From Gammaproteobacteria bacterium (GTDB lineage Bacteria > Pseudomonadota > Gammaproteobacteria > Pseudomonadales > UBA5518), in contig JADIYI010000009.1 in the NCBI GenBank assembly GCA_016705365.1, positions 558,001-622,000 on the forward strand: a stretch of 64,000 nucleotides of DNA, in the 5' to 3' direction. Position numbers and translations under genes: made by a program. The notes beneath the pieces are model-generated. The model did not search any database, was not told the DNA's origin, and worked only from the letters and a program-made list of their open reading frames with translations. Below, piece after piece: positions 43,943 to 56,234 of the stretch (the first letter of the stretch is position 1; every line of letters starts with the position of its first letter).

Positions 43943-43976
43943 AAAAAAGGCCCACCGTTACGGGTGAGCCTTTTTT
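43943..43976 (-). terminator. Intrinsic terminator of the rRNA operon
   Basis: On the minus strand, just after the 5S gene, aaaaaaGGCTCACCCGTAAC is followed by the pairing arm GGTGGGCC and TTTTTT. The stem is near-perfect (GGCTCACC/GGTGGGCC with one G-T) and flanked by A and T runs, so it could work in both directions. Confidence 0.85.
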
Positions 43977-43982
43977 GTTTAA

Positions 43983-44102
43983 GTGCCTGGCGATGACCTA
44001 CTCTCACATGGGGAGACCCCACACTACCATCGGCGATGACGCGTTTCACTTCTGAGTTCGGTAAGGGATCAGGTGGTTCCACGTCTCTATGGTCGCCAGG
44101 CA
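43983..44102 (-). rRNA. rrf: 5S ribosomal RNA
   Basis: 120 nt on the minus strand, beginning TGCCTGGCGACCATAGAGAC and ending in the complementary CGCCAGGCA. Internal conserved blocks include GAACTCAGAAGTGAAACG and GCCGATGGTAGTGTGGGGTC. Last gene of the rrn operon, followed at once by the terminator. Confidence 0.96.
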
Positions 44103-44205
44103 AACGGGATTGCCTTGCGGCAAATTCGGTTGAAGGGTGATAGCGCGGTCGAGTCGAGCTCATATCCGTTGTGTATTCGCAGTTGTCGTTGATCGTTTGG
44201 GTTAT

Positions 44206-47229
<3,024 letters not shown>

Positions 47230-47502
47230 ATATACCGAAACAATCGTCCGCTATACAGCTGCAAATACTCATTCGGTGCCACGTGCGACCACGCTCGCAG
47301 CACCTCTCACCGGATATTACGCTTGACTCGCCGTACGTGTGTGTACCACACACATACAACTACCGATTACAGAAGCATCACACTTCCGCAATCTTCGCTA
47401 TCACACTTCCACCTTTTTAAAGAACTCTCCAGGTGTGTAACCCAGACCGAAGCCACCCGCGCCGGGTCGCTTCGGTCTGCATTCACATCGCCACCCTCTG
47501 GT
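47230..47502 (-). other. 23S-tRNA-Ala spacer
   Basis: 273 bp of the internal transcribed spacer. On the minus strand it carries GTTCTTTAAAAAGG (about 47413-47428), a boxA-like antitermination element placed upstream of the 23S gene as in other gammaproteobacteria. No gene is seen; the short open frames here are within spacer RNA. Confidence 0.6.
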
Positions 47503-47578
47503 TGGTGGAGCTGAGCGGGATCGAACCGCTGACCTCCTGCGTGCAAGGCAGGCGCTCTCCCAGCTGAGCTACAGCCCC
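47503..47578 (-). tRNA. tRNA-Ala (anticodon TGC)
   Basis: 76 nt including encoded CCA: 5' GGGGCTGTAGCTCAGCTGGG, anticodon loop CTTGCAC (TGC), T-arm GGTTCGATCC, 3' GCTCCACCA. Cloverleaf pairs well. In the 16S-23S spacer with tRNA-Ile, the usual gammaproteobacterial pair. Confidence 0.97.
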
Positions 47579-47620
47579 GTCAAGAAGCCAGAATCAAGAA
47601 GCAAGCATCAAGAAAGAGAA

Positions 47621-47641
47621 CCTCTTGCCTCTTGCCTCTTG
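47621..47641 (+). repeat. Three tandem heptamers in the tRNA-Ile/tRNA-Ala spacer
   Basis: The heptamer cctcttg is repeated three times head to tail in the 71-bp spacer between the two tRNA genes. Just beside it, variants of tcaagaagc occur three times (47580-47613), making an unusual low-complexity spacer. Confidence 0.8.
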
Positions 47642-47649
47642 CCCCTAGT

Positions 47650-47726
<77 letters not shown>

Positions 47727-47789
47727 CTGTAGTCTCATCGATCAAGCAATTGGTGTGGACGCTTGCGCCAGCGGGTGCGGCTCAGCGTT

Positions 47790-49231
<1,442 letters not shown>

Positions 49232-49576
49232 AATCTTTAGCCTCTGCCTTTCAGCAAGAGGGAGCGTTTATCCAAAAACCCGGACAATCACTCAAAACCC
49301 GGCTCAGCAACAAGAACAACTGTATACAAATGAATCTACACAGGTCACTTGCGCCGATGGTCTCTTCACCGAAACCCCCCAACACAAGCGCCCACACAAA
49401 TTGCTTGATCGTTGATTTCTTAAACAACCGCAGCCTCGCTCGGAAGCCACCTTTATCCCTGACCTGTCGTCAGGGAACGCGCATTATAGGGATCGAACTC
49501 CGCATGGCAAGCGCGAATACAGCAATGCACCAGTAAATTTTCACACCGGCGAATTTCGCCATTCGCCTTGACAAGT
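49232..49576 (-). other. rRNA operon leader and pssA 3' flank
   Basis: 345 bp holding the rrn promoter (separate entry) and leader. The leader contains AATTTGTGTGGGCGCTTGTG (about 49401-49382), a strong match to the boxC-type leader element, preceded by TTGTTTAAGAAAT (about 49427-49415), a boxA-like antitermination site. No protein gene is supported here. Confidence 0.7.
49483..49510 (-). promoter_or_regulatory. rRNA operon promoter
   Basis: On the minus strand TTGCCA (49510-49505), a 16-bp spacer and TATAAT (49488-49483) followed by a GC-rich discriminator GCGCG: a textbook stable-RNA promoter, about 250 bp upstream of the 16S 5' end. Confidence 0.85.
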
Positions 49577-50416
49577 TCAGGAGGAAAGACGGCGCCCCTG
49601 CAATCGCTGCCAAAGAAGCTGCCCCGGCCCGGACAACGCATAGCTGATCGCAATCAGCAAGAGGATTCGCGGCGGATCGATCGTCACGACACCCACCACC
49701 AATACCAGCACCAGCATCAGCGCGAACGGTACGCGCTTCTTCAGATCGAATTTCTTGAAGCTGTAATAGCGAAAATTGCTGACCATCAGCAGACCCGCTC
49801 CGGCGGTTACCAGCGCGACAATGAACTTCACTGCCACCGGGATGTCGTCCCCGATCAGGCCGAGCTCCGGGTCGCTGCACGACCATACCAGCGACGCCAG
49901 CAGCGCAGCGGCAGCGGGGCTGGCAAGCCCGCGAAAAAAACTGTTGTCGGTGGTGCCTGCCTGGGTATTGAATCGCGCCAGACGCAACGCCGCTCCGGCA
50001 ACATAGATGAACGTAGCGGCCCAGCCGAATTTCCCCATCGAGGAAAGCGCCCAGCTGAAACTCACCAGGGCCGGCGCAACGCCGAACGAAACCATATCCG
50101 ACAGGCTGTCGTACTGCACTCCGAAGGCACTCTGGGTATTGGTGAGGCGAGCGACCCGTCCATCCAGCCCATCGAAAAACATGGCCACGAAAATCGCGAT
50201 GGACGCTGCTTCGAATTGCCCGTTCATGCCGGCAACTATTGCGTAGAACCCCGCGAACAGCGCACCCGTGGTCAGCAGATTCGGCAGCAGATAAACGCCA
50301 CGCATGCGGACTTTCTGTCCGCCCACGGACACTTCTTCCTCGTGCTCGTCGACCGGCAAGCCGAGCTCGACTTCTCCGGACCGGTCTCCTTCCTGCTGCT
50401 CCCTGTCCTGCTCCAC
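49577..50416 (-). CDS. pssA: CDP-diacylglycerol-serine O-phosphatidyltransferase
   Basis: 279 codons from a GTG at 50416 preceded by GGGAGAG; the frame is open back to a TTG at 50461. The active-site motif of CDP-alcohol phosphatidyltransferases is present as DGLDGRVARLTNTQSAFGVQYDSLSD (D-G-x2-A-R-x8-G-x3-D-x3-D). An acidic N-terminal extension precedes RGVYLLPNLLTTGALFAGFYA; about seven membrane helices follow. Makes phosphatidylserine for phosphatidylethanolamine at the inner membrane. Confidence 0.93.
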   Translation of the reverse strand: MEQDREQQEGDRSGEVELGLPVDEHEEEVSVGGQKVRMRGVYLLPNLLTTGALFAGFYAIVAGMNGQFEAASIAIFVAMFFDGLDGRVARLTNTQSAFGVQYDSLSDMVSFGVAPALVSFSWALSSMGKFGWAATFIYVAGAALRLARFNTQAGTTDNSFFRGLASPAAAALLASLVWSCSDPELGLIGDDIPVAVKFIVALVTAGAGLLMVSNFRYYSFKKFDLKKRVPFALMLVLVLVVGVVTIDPPRILLLIAISYALSGPGQLLWQRLQGRRLSS

Positions 50417-50470
50417 CTGACTCTCCCGAAATATGTCCGACCGTACTATAGAGCACTGCAACCGACAGTG

Positions 50471-51367
50471 TCAGCCGCGCCGCCCCCTTTCACCGGCGAG
50501 CTTCCACAGCGCCGCCACCAGAGGATTTCCGAGAGCCTGCTTCAAACAGCACAGGCCGATGCGAAAGCCGGGCAACTGCGGCATCACCTCGAGTACGCGC
50601 ACGCTGTCGCGAAACGGGCTCGACTTCAGCACCAGCAAGGGTACGACCCCCAGGCCGCAGCCAAGCGCCACCATCCCGACAATCGCCTCGTTGCCGGACA
50701 CCTCCGCATATACATGCGGCTCGATTCCCTGTGCACCGAACCACCGGTCCACATGCTCGCGTGCCAGGCCGGACTCCTGCAGGATCAGCGGTAATCCAGC
50801 CCAGGCAGGCCGCGCGGACACCGGCAGCAGATCCCCTCTGGCTGCCAGCGAAGCCTGCGCTATGAATACCAGCGGCGTGCTGATCAACTCCAGGAACGCG
50901 ATCCGCGCTGGCAGTTTTTCCGGTCTCGCGGCAATTGCAACGTCCTCCAAGCCTTGCATTATCCGCCCCAGGGCACTGGCCTCGTCACCGGTATGCACCC
51001 TTATCTCCACACTTGGGTAATGCTCGCGGAACTCCGGCAGCAAACCGGCGAGCAGGCTGTAGCTCGCCGTGACCGAGCAATAGAGACTGACGGCACCACG
51101 CAGTTCCGCGGACTGATCGTCCAGTTTGCGCTGCAGCGCCCGCAGGCGCTCGATCAGGTCTTCCGCCTGCGCCTGCAGCACACGCCCCTGCTGCGTCAGG
51201 CGCACCTCGCGGTTGTTGCGTTCGAACAGCCTGCAGCCGAGTTCCTGTTCCAGCCGCTGGATGCTGCGACTCAATGCAGACGCCGACAGGTGACATTGCG
51301 CCGCGGCGCGTCCGAAATGCAGGGTGCCGGCAAGAGCGACGAAAACCTTCAGGGAATGAATATCCAT
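50471..51367 (-). CDS. ilvY: LysR-type regulator IlvY
   Basis: 298 codons from MDIHSLKVFVALAGTLHFGRAA (an ATG five codons upstream is possible). N-terminal winged helix-turn-helix: HLSASALSRSIQRLEQELGCRLFERNNREVRLTQQG; the rest is the substrate-binding domain. Its position divergent from ilvC and its sequence match IlvY, which activates ilvC in response to acetolactate or acetohydroxybutyrate. 119 bp from ilvC. Confidence 0.9.
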   Translation of the reverse strand: MDIHSLKVFVALAGTLHFGRAAAQCHLSASALSRSIQRLEQELGCRLFERNNREVRLTQQGRVLQAQAEDLIERLRALQRKLDDQSAELRGAVSLYCSVTASYSLLAGLLPEFREHYPSVEIRVHTGDEASALGRIMQGLEDVAIAARPEKLPARIAFLELISTPLVFIAQASLAARGDLLPVSARPAWAGLPLILQESGLAREHVDRWFGAQGIEPHVYAEVSGNEAIVGMVALGCGLGVVPLLVLKSSPFRDSVRVLEVMPQLPGFRIGLCCLKQALGNPLVAALWKLAGERGRRG

Positions 51368-51486
51368 ATCGTTGCATTTCATGCATCATCACATTTCCAA
51401 TATATCACTTTACGCAATACATCACCGGGCGTATCGTGCCGCTCCTCGCTCATCAGGGCGTACCGGCTCACCACAGGAGAAGCCAC
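51368..51486. promoter_or_regulatory. ilvY-ilvC divergent regulatory region
   Basis: 119 bp. An inverted repeat TGCAT-TTC-ATGCA lies at 51373-51385, with AT-rich sequence (aatatatcac) just beyond, a reasonable place for IlvY binding. AGGAG (51475-51479) is the ribosome site of ilvC. The operator call rests only on position and symmetry. Confidence 0.45.
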
Positions 51487-52962
51487 ATGGGTGCCAACTA
51501 CTTCAATACGCTGGTATTGCGCCAGCAACTCGAGCAACTCGGCAAATGCCGCTTCATGGACCGCGAAGAGTTTGCGCACGAGACCGAGATGCTGCGCGGC
51601 AAGAAGATCGTCATCGTGGGTTGCGGCGCGCAGGGTCTCAACCAGGGACTCAACATGCGCGACAGCGGTCTCGACGTGAGCTACACGCTGCGCGACAGCG
51701 CGATCGCCGAGAAACGCCAGTCGTGGCAAAACGCCAGCGAGAACGGCTTCCGGGTCGGCACCTACGCCGAACTCATTCCCACGGCCGACCTGGTGTGCAA
51801 CCTGACTCCCGACAAGCAGCACAGCGCAGTCGTCACCGAGATCATGCCGCTGATGAAGCAGGGCGCATGCCTGGCCTATTCCCACGGCTTCAATATCGTC
51901 GAAGAGGGCATGCAGATTCGCCCCGACATCACCGTGATCATGGTCGCGCCGAAGTGCCCGGGCACTGAAGTGCGCGAGGAATACAAGCGCGGATTCGGCG
52001 TACCCACGCTGATTGCAGTGCATCCGGAAAACGACCCCCAAGGCAATGGGCTCGAGATCGCCAAAGCTTATGCCGCCGGCACCGGCGGGCATCGTGCCGG
52101 GGTGCTCGAGTCTTCCTTCATCGCGGAGGTCAAATCGGACCTGATGGGCGAGCAGACCATTCTCTGCGGCATGCTGCAGGCCGGATCGCTGCTGTGTTTC
52201 GACAAGATGCTCGAGCGCGGCATTGCGCCCGGTCGCGCGGCAACGCTGGTGCAGTATGGCTGGGAAACCGTCACCGAGGCGCTGAAGCACGGCGGCATCA
52301 CCAACATGATGGACCGGCTGGCAAATCCGGCGAAGATCGAAGCCTACAATCTCGCCGAGCAGTTGAAGAAGATCCTGCGACCGCTGTTCTGCAAGCATAT
52401 GGACGACATCATCACCGGTGAATTCTCCCGCACCATGATGGCGGACTGGGCTGCCGATGACCGCAACCTGCTCGGGTGGCGCGAAGAAACCGGCAGGAGC
52501 GCATTTGAAACCACACCCTCGGATGCCAAGGGCAGCATCGGCGAACAGCAATATTTCGATCAGGGAATCCTGATGGTCGCAATGATCAAGGCCGGCGTCG
52601 AGCTTGCCTTCGAGACGATGGTATCGAGCGGCATCATCGCCGAGTCGGCCTACTACGAGTCACTGCACGAGACCCCGCTGATCGCCAACCTGATCGCGCG
52701 CAAGAAGCTCTATGAAATGAACAAGGTGATCTCCGACACCGCCGAGTACGGTTGCTACCTGTTCGCGCATGCCGCGGTACCGTTGCTCGCCGGCTTCATG
52801 AAGGATGTCGACACCGACGTGATCGGCAAGGGACTGGCGGGCGACAATCGCGTGGACAATCAGGAACTGATCGTGGTGAACACCGCGATCCGCAGTCATC
52901 CGGTGGAACTCGTTGGCCGCACGCTGCGCTCGCACATGACGGCGATGAAGAAAATCATCTGA
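51487..52962 (+). CDS. ilvC: Ketol-acid reductoisomerase, class II
   Basis: 491 codons from MGANYFNTLVLRQQLEQLGKCRFMDREEF, identical in length and style to the long E. coli enzyme. NADPH loop KIVIVGCGAQGLNQGLNMRDSG, then AYSHGFNI, and MVAPKCPGTEVREEYKRGFGVP; the duplicated C-terminal knotted domains are present (TIL and later GMLQAGSLLCF, ITGEFSRTMMADWA). Second step of valine and isoleucine synthesis. Convergent with ilvN. Confidence 0.97.
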   Translation: MGANYFNTLVLRQQLEQLGKCRFMDREEFAHETEMLRGKKIVIVGCGAQGLNQGLNMRDSGLDVSYTLRDSAIAEKRQSWQNASENGFRVGTYAELIPTADLVCNLTPDKQHSAVVTEIMPLMKQGACLAYSHGFNIVEEGMQIRPDITVIMVAPKCPGTEVREEYKRGFGVPTLIAVHPENDPQGNGLEIAKAYAAGTGGHRAGVLESSFIAEVKSDLMGEQTILCGMLQAGSLLCFDKMLERGIAPGRAATLVQYGWETVTEALKHGGITNMMDRLANPAKIEAYNLAEQLKKILRPLFCKHMDDIITGEFSRTMMADWAADDRNLLGWREETGRSAFETTPSDAKGSIGEQQYFDQGILMVAMIKAGVELAFETMVSSGIIAESAYYESLHETPLIANLIARKKLYEMNKVISDTAEYGCYLFAHAAVPLLAGFMKDVDTDVIGKGLAGDNRVDNQELIVVNTAIRSHPVELVGRTLRSHMTAMKKII

Positions 52963-52966
52963 TTCC

Positions 52967-52984
52967 CGCGGCGCCGGCGCCGCG
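52967..52984. terminator. GC-palindrome between convergent ilvC and ilvN
   Basis: A perfect 18-bp palindrome, cgcggcgcc/ggcgccgcg, in the 34-bp gap between the two stop codons. No T-run follows, so it is only a possible bidirectional terminator. Confidence 0.4.
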
Positions 52985-52996
52985 TTCCCGCCCGGG

Positions 52997-53488
52997 CTAC
53001 GGGCTGAGAACGCGGTCGCCGCGCGCGATGCCGGATACGCCGCTGCGGACCACTTCGAGGATCACCGCATCGCCCACCGCCTGCACAAAAGCGTCGAGCT
53101 TCTGCTGGGTTCCGGTGAGCAGGATGGTGTAAAGCGAGCTGGTCACGTCCACGATCTGGCCGCGGAAGATATCCGCGCAGCGCTTGACTTCATCGCGCTG
53201 GGTACCCGTCGCACGCACCTTGATCAGCATCAGCTCCCGCTCGATGTGCGCGCCCTCCGTGAGGTCGGTCAGCTTCACCACATCGATCAGCTTGTTGAGT
53301 TGCTTGGTGATCTGCTCGATCACGCGATCATCACCAACGGTGGTCAGCGTGAGCCGCGAGAGCGTCGGGTCCTCGGTGGGCGCCACGTTCAGCGTCTCGA
53401 TGTTGTAGCCGCGCTGCGAGAACAGGCCCACCACACGCGAGAGGGCACCGGATTCGTTTTCCATCAACAACGAGATGATATGGCGCAT
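52997..53488 (-). CDS. ilvN: Acetolactate synthase small (regulatory) subunit
   Basis: 163 codons. Starts directly after the large-subunit stop. ACT domain with MRHIISLLMENESGALSRVVGLFSQRGYNIETLNVAPTEDP, the valine-binding region, followed by the IlvH-type C-terminal domain (VDVTSSLYTILLTGTQQKLDAFV). Length matches IlvH of E. coli. Confers valine feedback on the large subunit. Confidence 0.96.
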   Translation of the reverse strand: MRHIISLLMENESGALSRVVGLFSQRGYNIETLNVAPTEDPTLSRLTLTTVGDDRVIEQITKQLNKLIDVVKLTDLTEGAHIERELMLIKVRATGTQRDEVKRCADIFRGQIVDVTSSLYTILLTGTQQKLDAFVQAVGDAVILEVVRSGVSGIARGDRVLSP

Positions 53489-55264
53489 CTAGGTTCTCTC
53501 CGTCTTGCTGAGCCACATGTCACGCATTGATCCCGCGGATGCGATGAGCATCGGATACACATGCTCGTGCGGGTCGACCATGATATCCATGAACACCAGG
53601 CGATCTTTCAGTGCAAAGGCGCGCTCCATGGCCGGGCGAAGCTCCTCCTTGCTCTCGATTTTCATTCCAACATGGCCATAGGCTTCGGCCAGCTTCACGA
53701 AGTCCGGCAGCGAATCCTGGTAGGTGCTGTGCGAGTGGCGCCCGGCATACTGCATGTCCTGCCATTGCTTGACCATGCCGAGATAGCCGTTGTTGAGGTT
53801 GATGATCTTGAGCGGCAACGAGTAATGGGTGCAGGTGGCAAGCTCCTGGATACACATCTGGATACTGCCTTCACCGGTGACACAGGCGACATCCGCCGCA
53901 GGATGCGCGAGCTTGACCCCCATTGCCGCCGGCAAACCAAAGCCCATGGTGCCGAGACCGCCGGAATTGATCCAGCGGCGCGGTTCGTCGAACCGATAAT
54001 ACTGCGCCGCAAACATCTGGTGCTGTCCCACATCGGAAGTGACGTACGCCTCCCCGCGGGTGACCTCATAGAGCGTCTTGATCACGTCCTGCGGCATGAT
54101 CATCGAACCCCCGGTGTTATAGCGCGGCCGTACATGGAAACCATGCGCTTCGCGCCAGCCATCGATCTTCTCCCACCACTGGACAAGCGCATCGCGATCG
54201 GGTTCGCCCTCATTGCCGCGCCGCAACTCCTCGATCTGCGACAGCATCTCGTCGAGAACCGCATCAACCGGCCCGGTGATCGGAAGGTCCGCCACCACGG
54301 TCTTGGAAATCGAGGTGGGGTCCACATCGATGTGGATGATCTTCGCATCGGGGCAGAATTTCGTCGGCGTGTTGGTCACCCGGTCATCGAAACGGGCACC
54401 GATCGCGATGATCAGATCGCTGTGGTGCATCGTCATGTTGGCTTCGTAGGTGCCGTGCATGCCGAGCATGCCGAGAAACTGCCGATCCGTGCCCGGGTAG
54501 GCCCCCAGCCCCATCAGCGTGCTGGTTACCGGATAATCCAGCGTGCGCGCCAGCTTGCGCAGTTGCGCCGAGGCATTGCCGAGCACCACCCCGCCGCCGC
54601 TGTAGATCACGGGACGACGTGCGCCGAGCAGCATCTGCACCGCCTTGCGTATCTGGCCGCTGTGCCCGCGGGTGACCGGGTTGTAGGAGCGCATCCGCAC
54701 ACGCTCCGGATAGACGTACTCGAATTTCTCCGCCGGACTGGTCACATCCTTCGGTATATCCACGACCACCGGACCTGGCCGGCCGCTCGCGGCAATATAA
54801 AAGGCCTTCTTGATGATGTCCGGAATCTGCTCGGCCCGCTGCACCAGGAAACCGTGCTTCACGATCGGTCGCGAAATACCGACCATATCGGTTTCCTGGA
54901 AGGCGTCCTCGCCGATCTTGTCGCGCGGAACCTGGCCCGAAATCACCACCATCGGAATCGAGTCCATATAGGCCGTCGCGATGCCCGTGATGGCGTTGGT
55001 CGCCCCCGGGCCCGACGTGACCAGCACCACACCGGTCTTTCCGGTAGCGCGCGCATACCCGTCCGCGGCGTGCGTGGCCGCCTGTTCGTGCCTTACCAGC
55101 ACATGAGTGAGCCCTTCGCCATGAGTGAACAGCGCATCGTAGATATGCAGCACCGCGCCACCCGGGTAGCCGAAAACATATTCGACTCCCTCGTCCTTGA
55201 GCGCCTGAACGACCATTTCACCACCCGACAACAGTTCCACCGCGACCACCTCCGTGATGTGCAT
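53489..55264 (-). CDS. ilvB: Acetolactate synthase large subunit
   Basis: 591 codons from MHITEVVAVELLSGGEMVVQALKDEG. Thiamin-diphosphate enzyme: VFGYPGGAVLHIYDAL and VRHEQAATHAADGYARATGKTGVVLVTSGPGATN at the N-terminus (catalytic Glu in RHEQ), FAD-associated centre, and the ThDP-binding GEGSIQMCIQELATCTHYSLPLKIINLNN near the C-terminus. First common step of branched-chain amino-acid synthesis. Zero-gap with ilvN. Confidence 0.96.
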   Translation of the reverse strand: MHITEVVAVELLSGGEMVVQALKDEGVEYVFGYPGGAVLHIYDALFTHGEGLTHVLVRHEQAATHAADGYARATGKTGVVLVTSGPGATNAITGIATAYMDSIPMVVISGQVPRDKIGEDAFQETDMVGISRPIVKHGFLVQRAEQIPDIIKKAFYIAASGRPGPVVVDIPKDVTSPAEKFEYVYPERVRMRSYNPVTRGHSGQIRKAVQMLLGARRPVIYSGGGVVLGNASAQLRKLARTLDYPVTSTLMGLGAYPGTDRQFLGMLGMHGTYEANMTMHHSDLIIAIGARFDDRVTNTPTKFCPDAKIIHIDVDPTSISKTVVADLPITGPVDAVLDEMLSQIEELRRGNEGEPDRDALVQWWEKIDGWREAHGFHVRPRYNTGGSMIMPQDVIKTLYEVTRGEAYVTSDVGQHQMFAAQYYRFDEPRRWINSGGLGTMGFGLPAAMGVKLAHPAADVACVTGEGSIQMCIQELATCTHYSLPLKIINLNNGYLGMVKQWQDMQYAGRHSHSTYQDSLPDFVKLAEAYGHVGMKIESKEELRPAMERAFALKDRLVFMDIMVDPHEHVYPMLIASAGSMRDMWLSKTERT

Positions 55265-55682
55265 TGCGCACGCTTTCCAGCCCCACCGACCCACGGCCCC
55301 CGGGCGCGTGCCATCCGCACCCTGCCCGCCAGGCAAGTCTGTTGCTGTTATATCTGATCAGAATCCGCGAATCAGCAGCGTAATGATGCCTGTGACCCCG
55401 GTGCAGAGCAGTTGATAAGCGTCTGTGTCTGAGTGCCGGGGGATGGAAACACGCGGTTTTCGCGTTCCCTGACGGTACCGATCACGGATGAGATCACGGC
55501 ACAGCCCCGGGGAGAGACAATTTTTCCGGCAGCAACGCTGCAAGTCAACCTGAATTTTACCGCTCCCGGGGGCCAATGCCTTGTTTCCGAAATGAATTGT
55601 GTGCATTTTCGCGCGTTGGTCACGCTCGCAAATTCTCTGTCTATACTAATGCTGCGCACTTTCCCGGATGTGGAACAGCAAT
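55265..55682. other. Region upstream of ilvB and the DUF4124 gene
   Basis: 418 bp without a convincing gene. It should hold the ilvBN promoter and leader (minus) and the DUF4124 gene promoter (plus). On the minus strand TTGACT at 55549-55544 could be a -35 but its -10 (AAAAAT) is poor; on the plus strand TATACT at 55642-55647 is a possible -10. I found no branched-chain-rich leader peptide or attenuator hairpin. Confidence 0.35.
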
Positions 55683-56109
55683 ATGCAACGAAATACTCTC
55701 TTCCCGCTGATCGCCGCAACGCTCTGCGCGGCGGCAATGACGCTGACAGTTCACGCGGGTGAAAAAGTCTACAAATGGACCGATGCCGAGGGCGTCGTGC
55801 ATTACGGCCAACAACCTCCGACGGAGACACAGTCCGAAGCCATCAAGGTGCAGAAGGGCTATTCCACCGCAGCGGAGCAGGATCCTGCCGAGTTGAGCGA
55901 GGAACAGAAAAGAACAACAGCAGGCCGAAATTTGCCGCGCGGCCACGCAGAATTTCAACGCGCTGGCGGGCGAAGCGGAGGTCGAGCAGGCTGACGAGTA
56001 CGGCAACGTCCATACGCTCAGCAAGGAACAGAGGGCCGAGCAGATGGAGCGCGCCAAGGCGGCAATGGAGCAAAACTGCAAGCCCGGCGCCGATACGCCG
56101 GCAACCTAG
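55683..56109 (+). pseudogene. DUF4124-domain protein, frameshifted
   Basis: Frame one runs from MQRNTLFPLIAATLCAAAM (signal peptide cleaved near VHAGEKVYKWTDAEGVVHYGQQ, the DUF4124 signature) to EEQK, then at an A4 run (55908-55911) loses the sensible frame and stops near 55994. Removing one A restores a second frame, EQQQAEICRAATQNFNALAG, which continues in good codon usage and ends with a Cys-containing tail and stop at 56107-56109, a normal end for these periplasmic proteins. Either a recent one-base insertion or a sequencing error. Function of the family is unknown. Confidence 0.75.
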
Positions 56110-56234
56110 ATCGCGCTTCCGGCATCACACGGCGCATTGCCCGGAACCACGCTCGCCCCCCTACTACAGCCCCGAACTCCGGCGCAACGAGATTGCGGCG
56201 GATTGTCGCGTGGGCAGCGATGACGGAGCAGTCG

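Noticed and set aside
53561..55357. 598-codon plus-strand open frame
   Set aside because: Exact antisense of ilvB; no recognisable domain.
55265..55682. Attenuator or leader peptide upstream of ilvB
   Set aside because: No short frame rich in Leu/Val/Ile followed by a terminator hairpin could be found.
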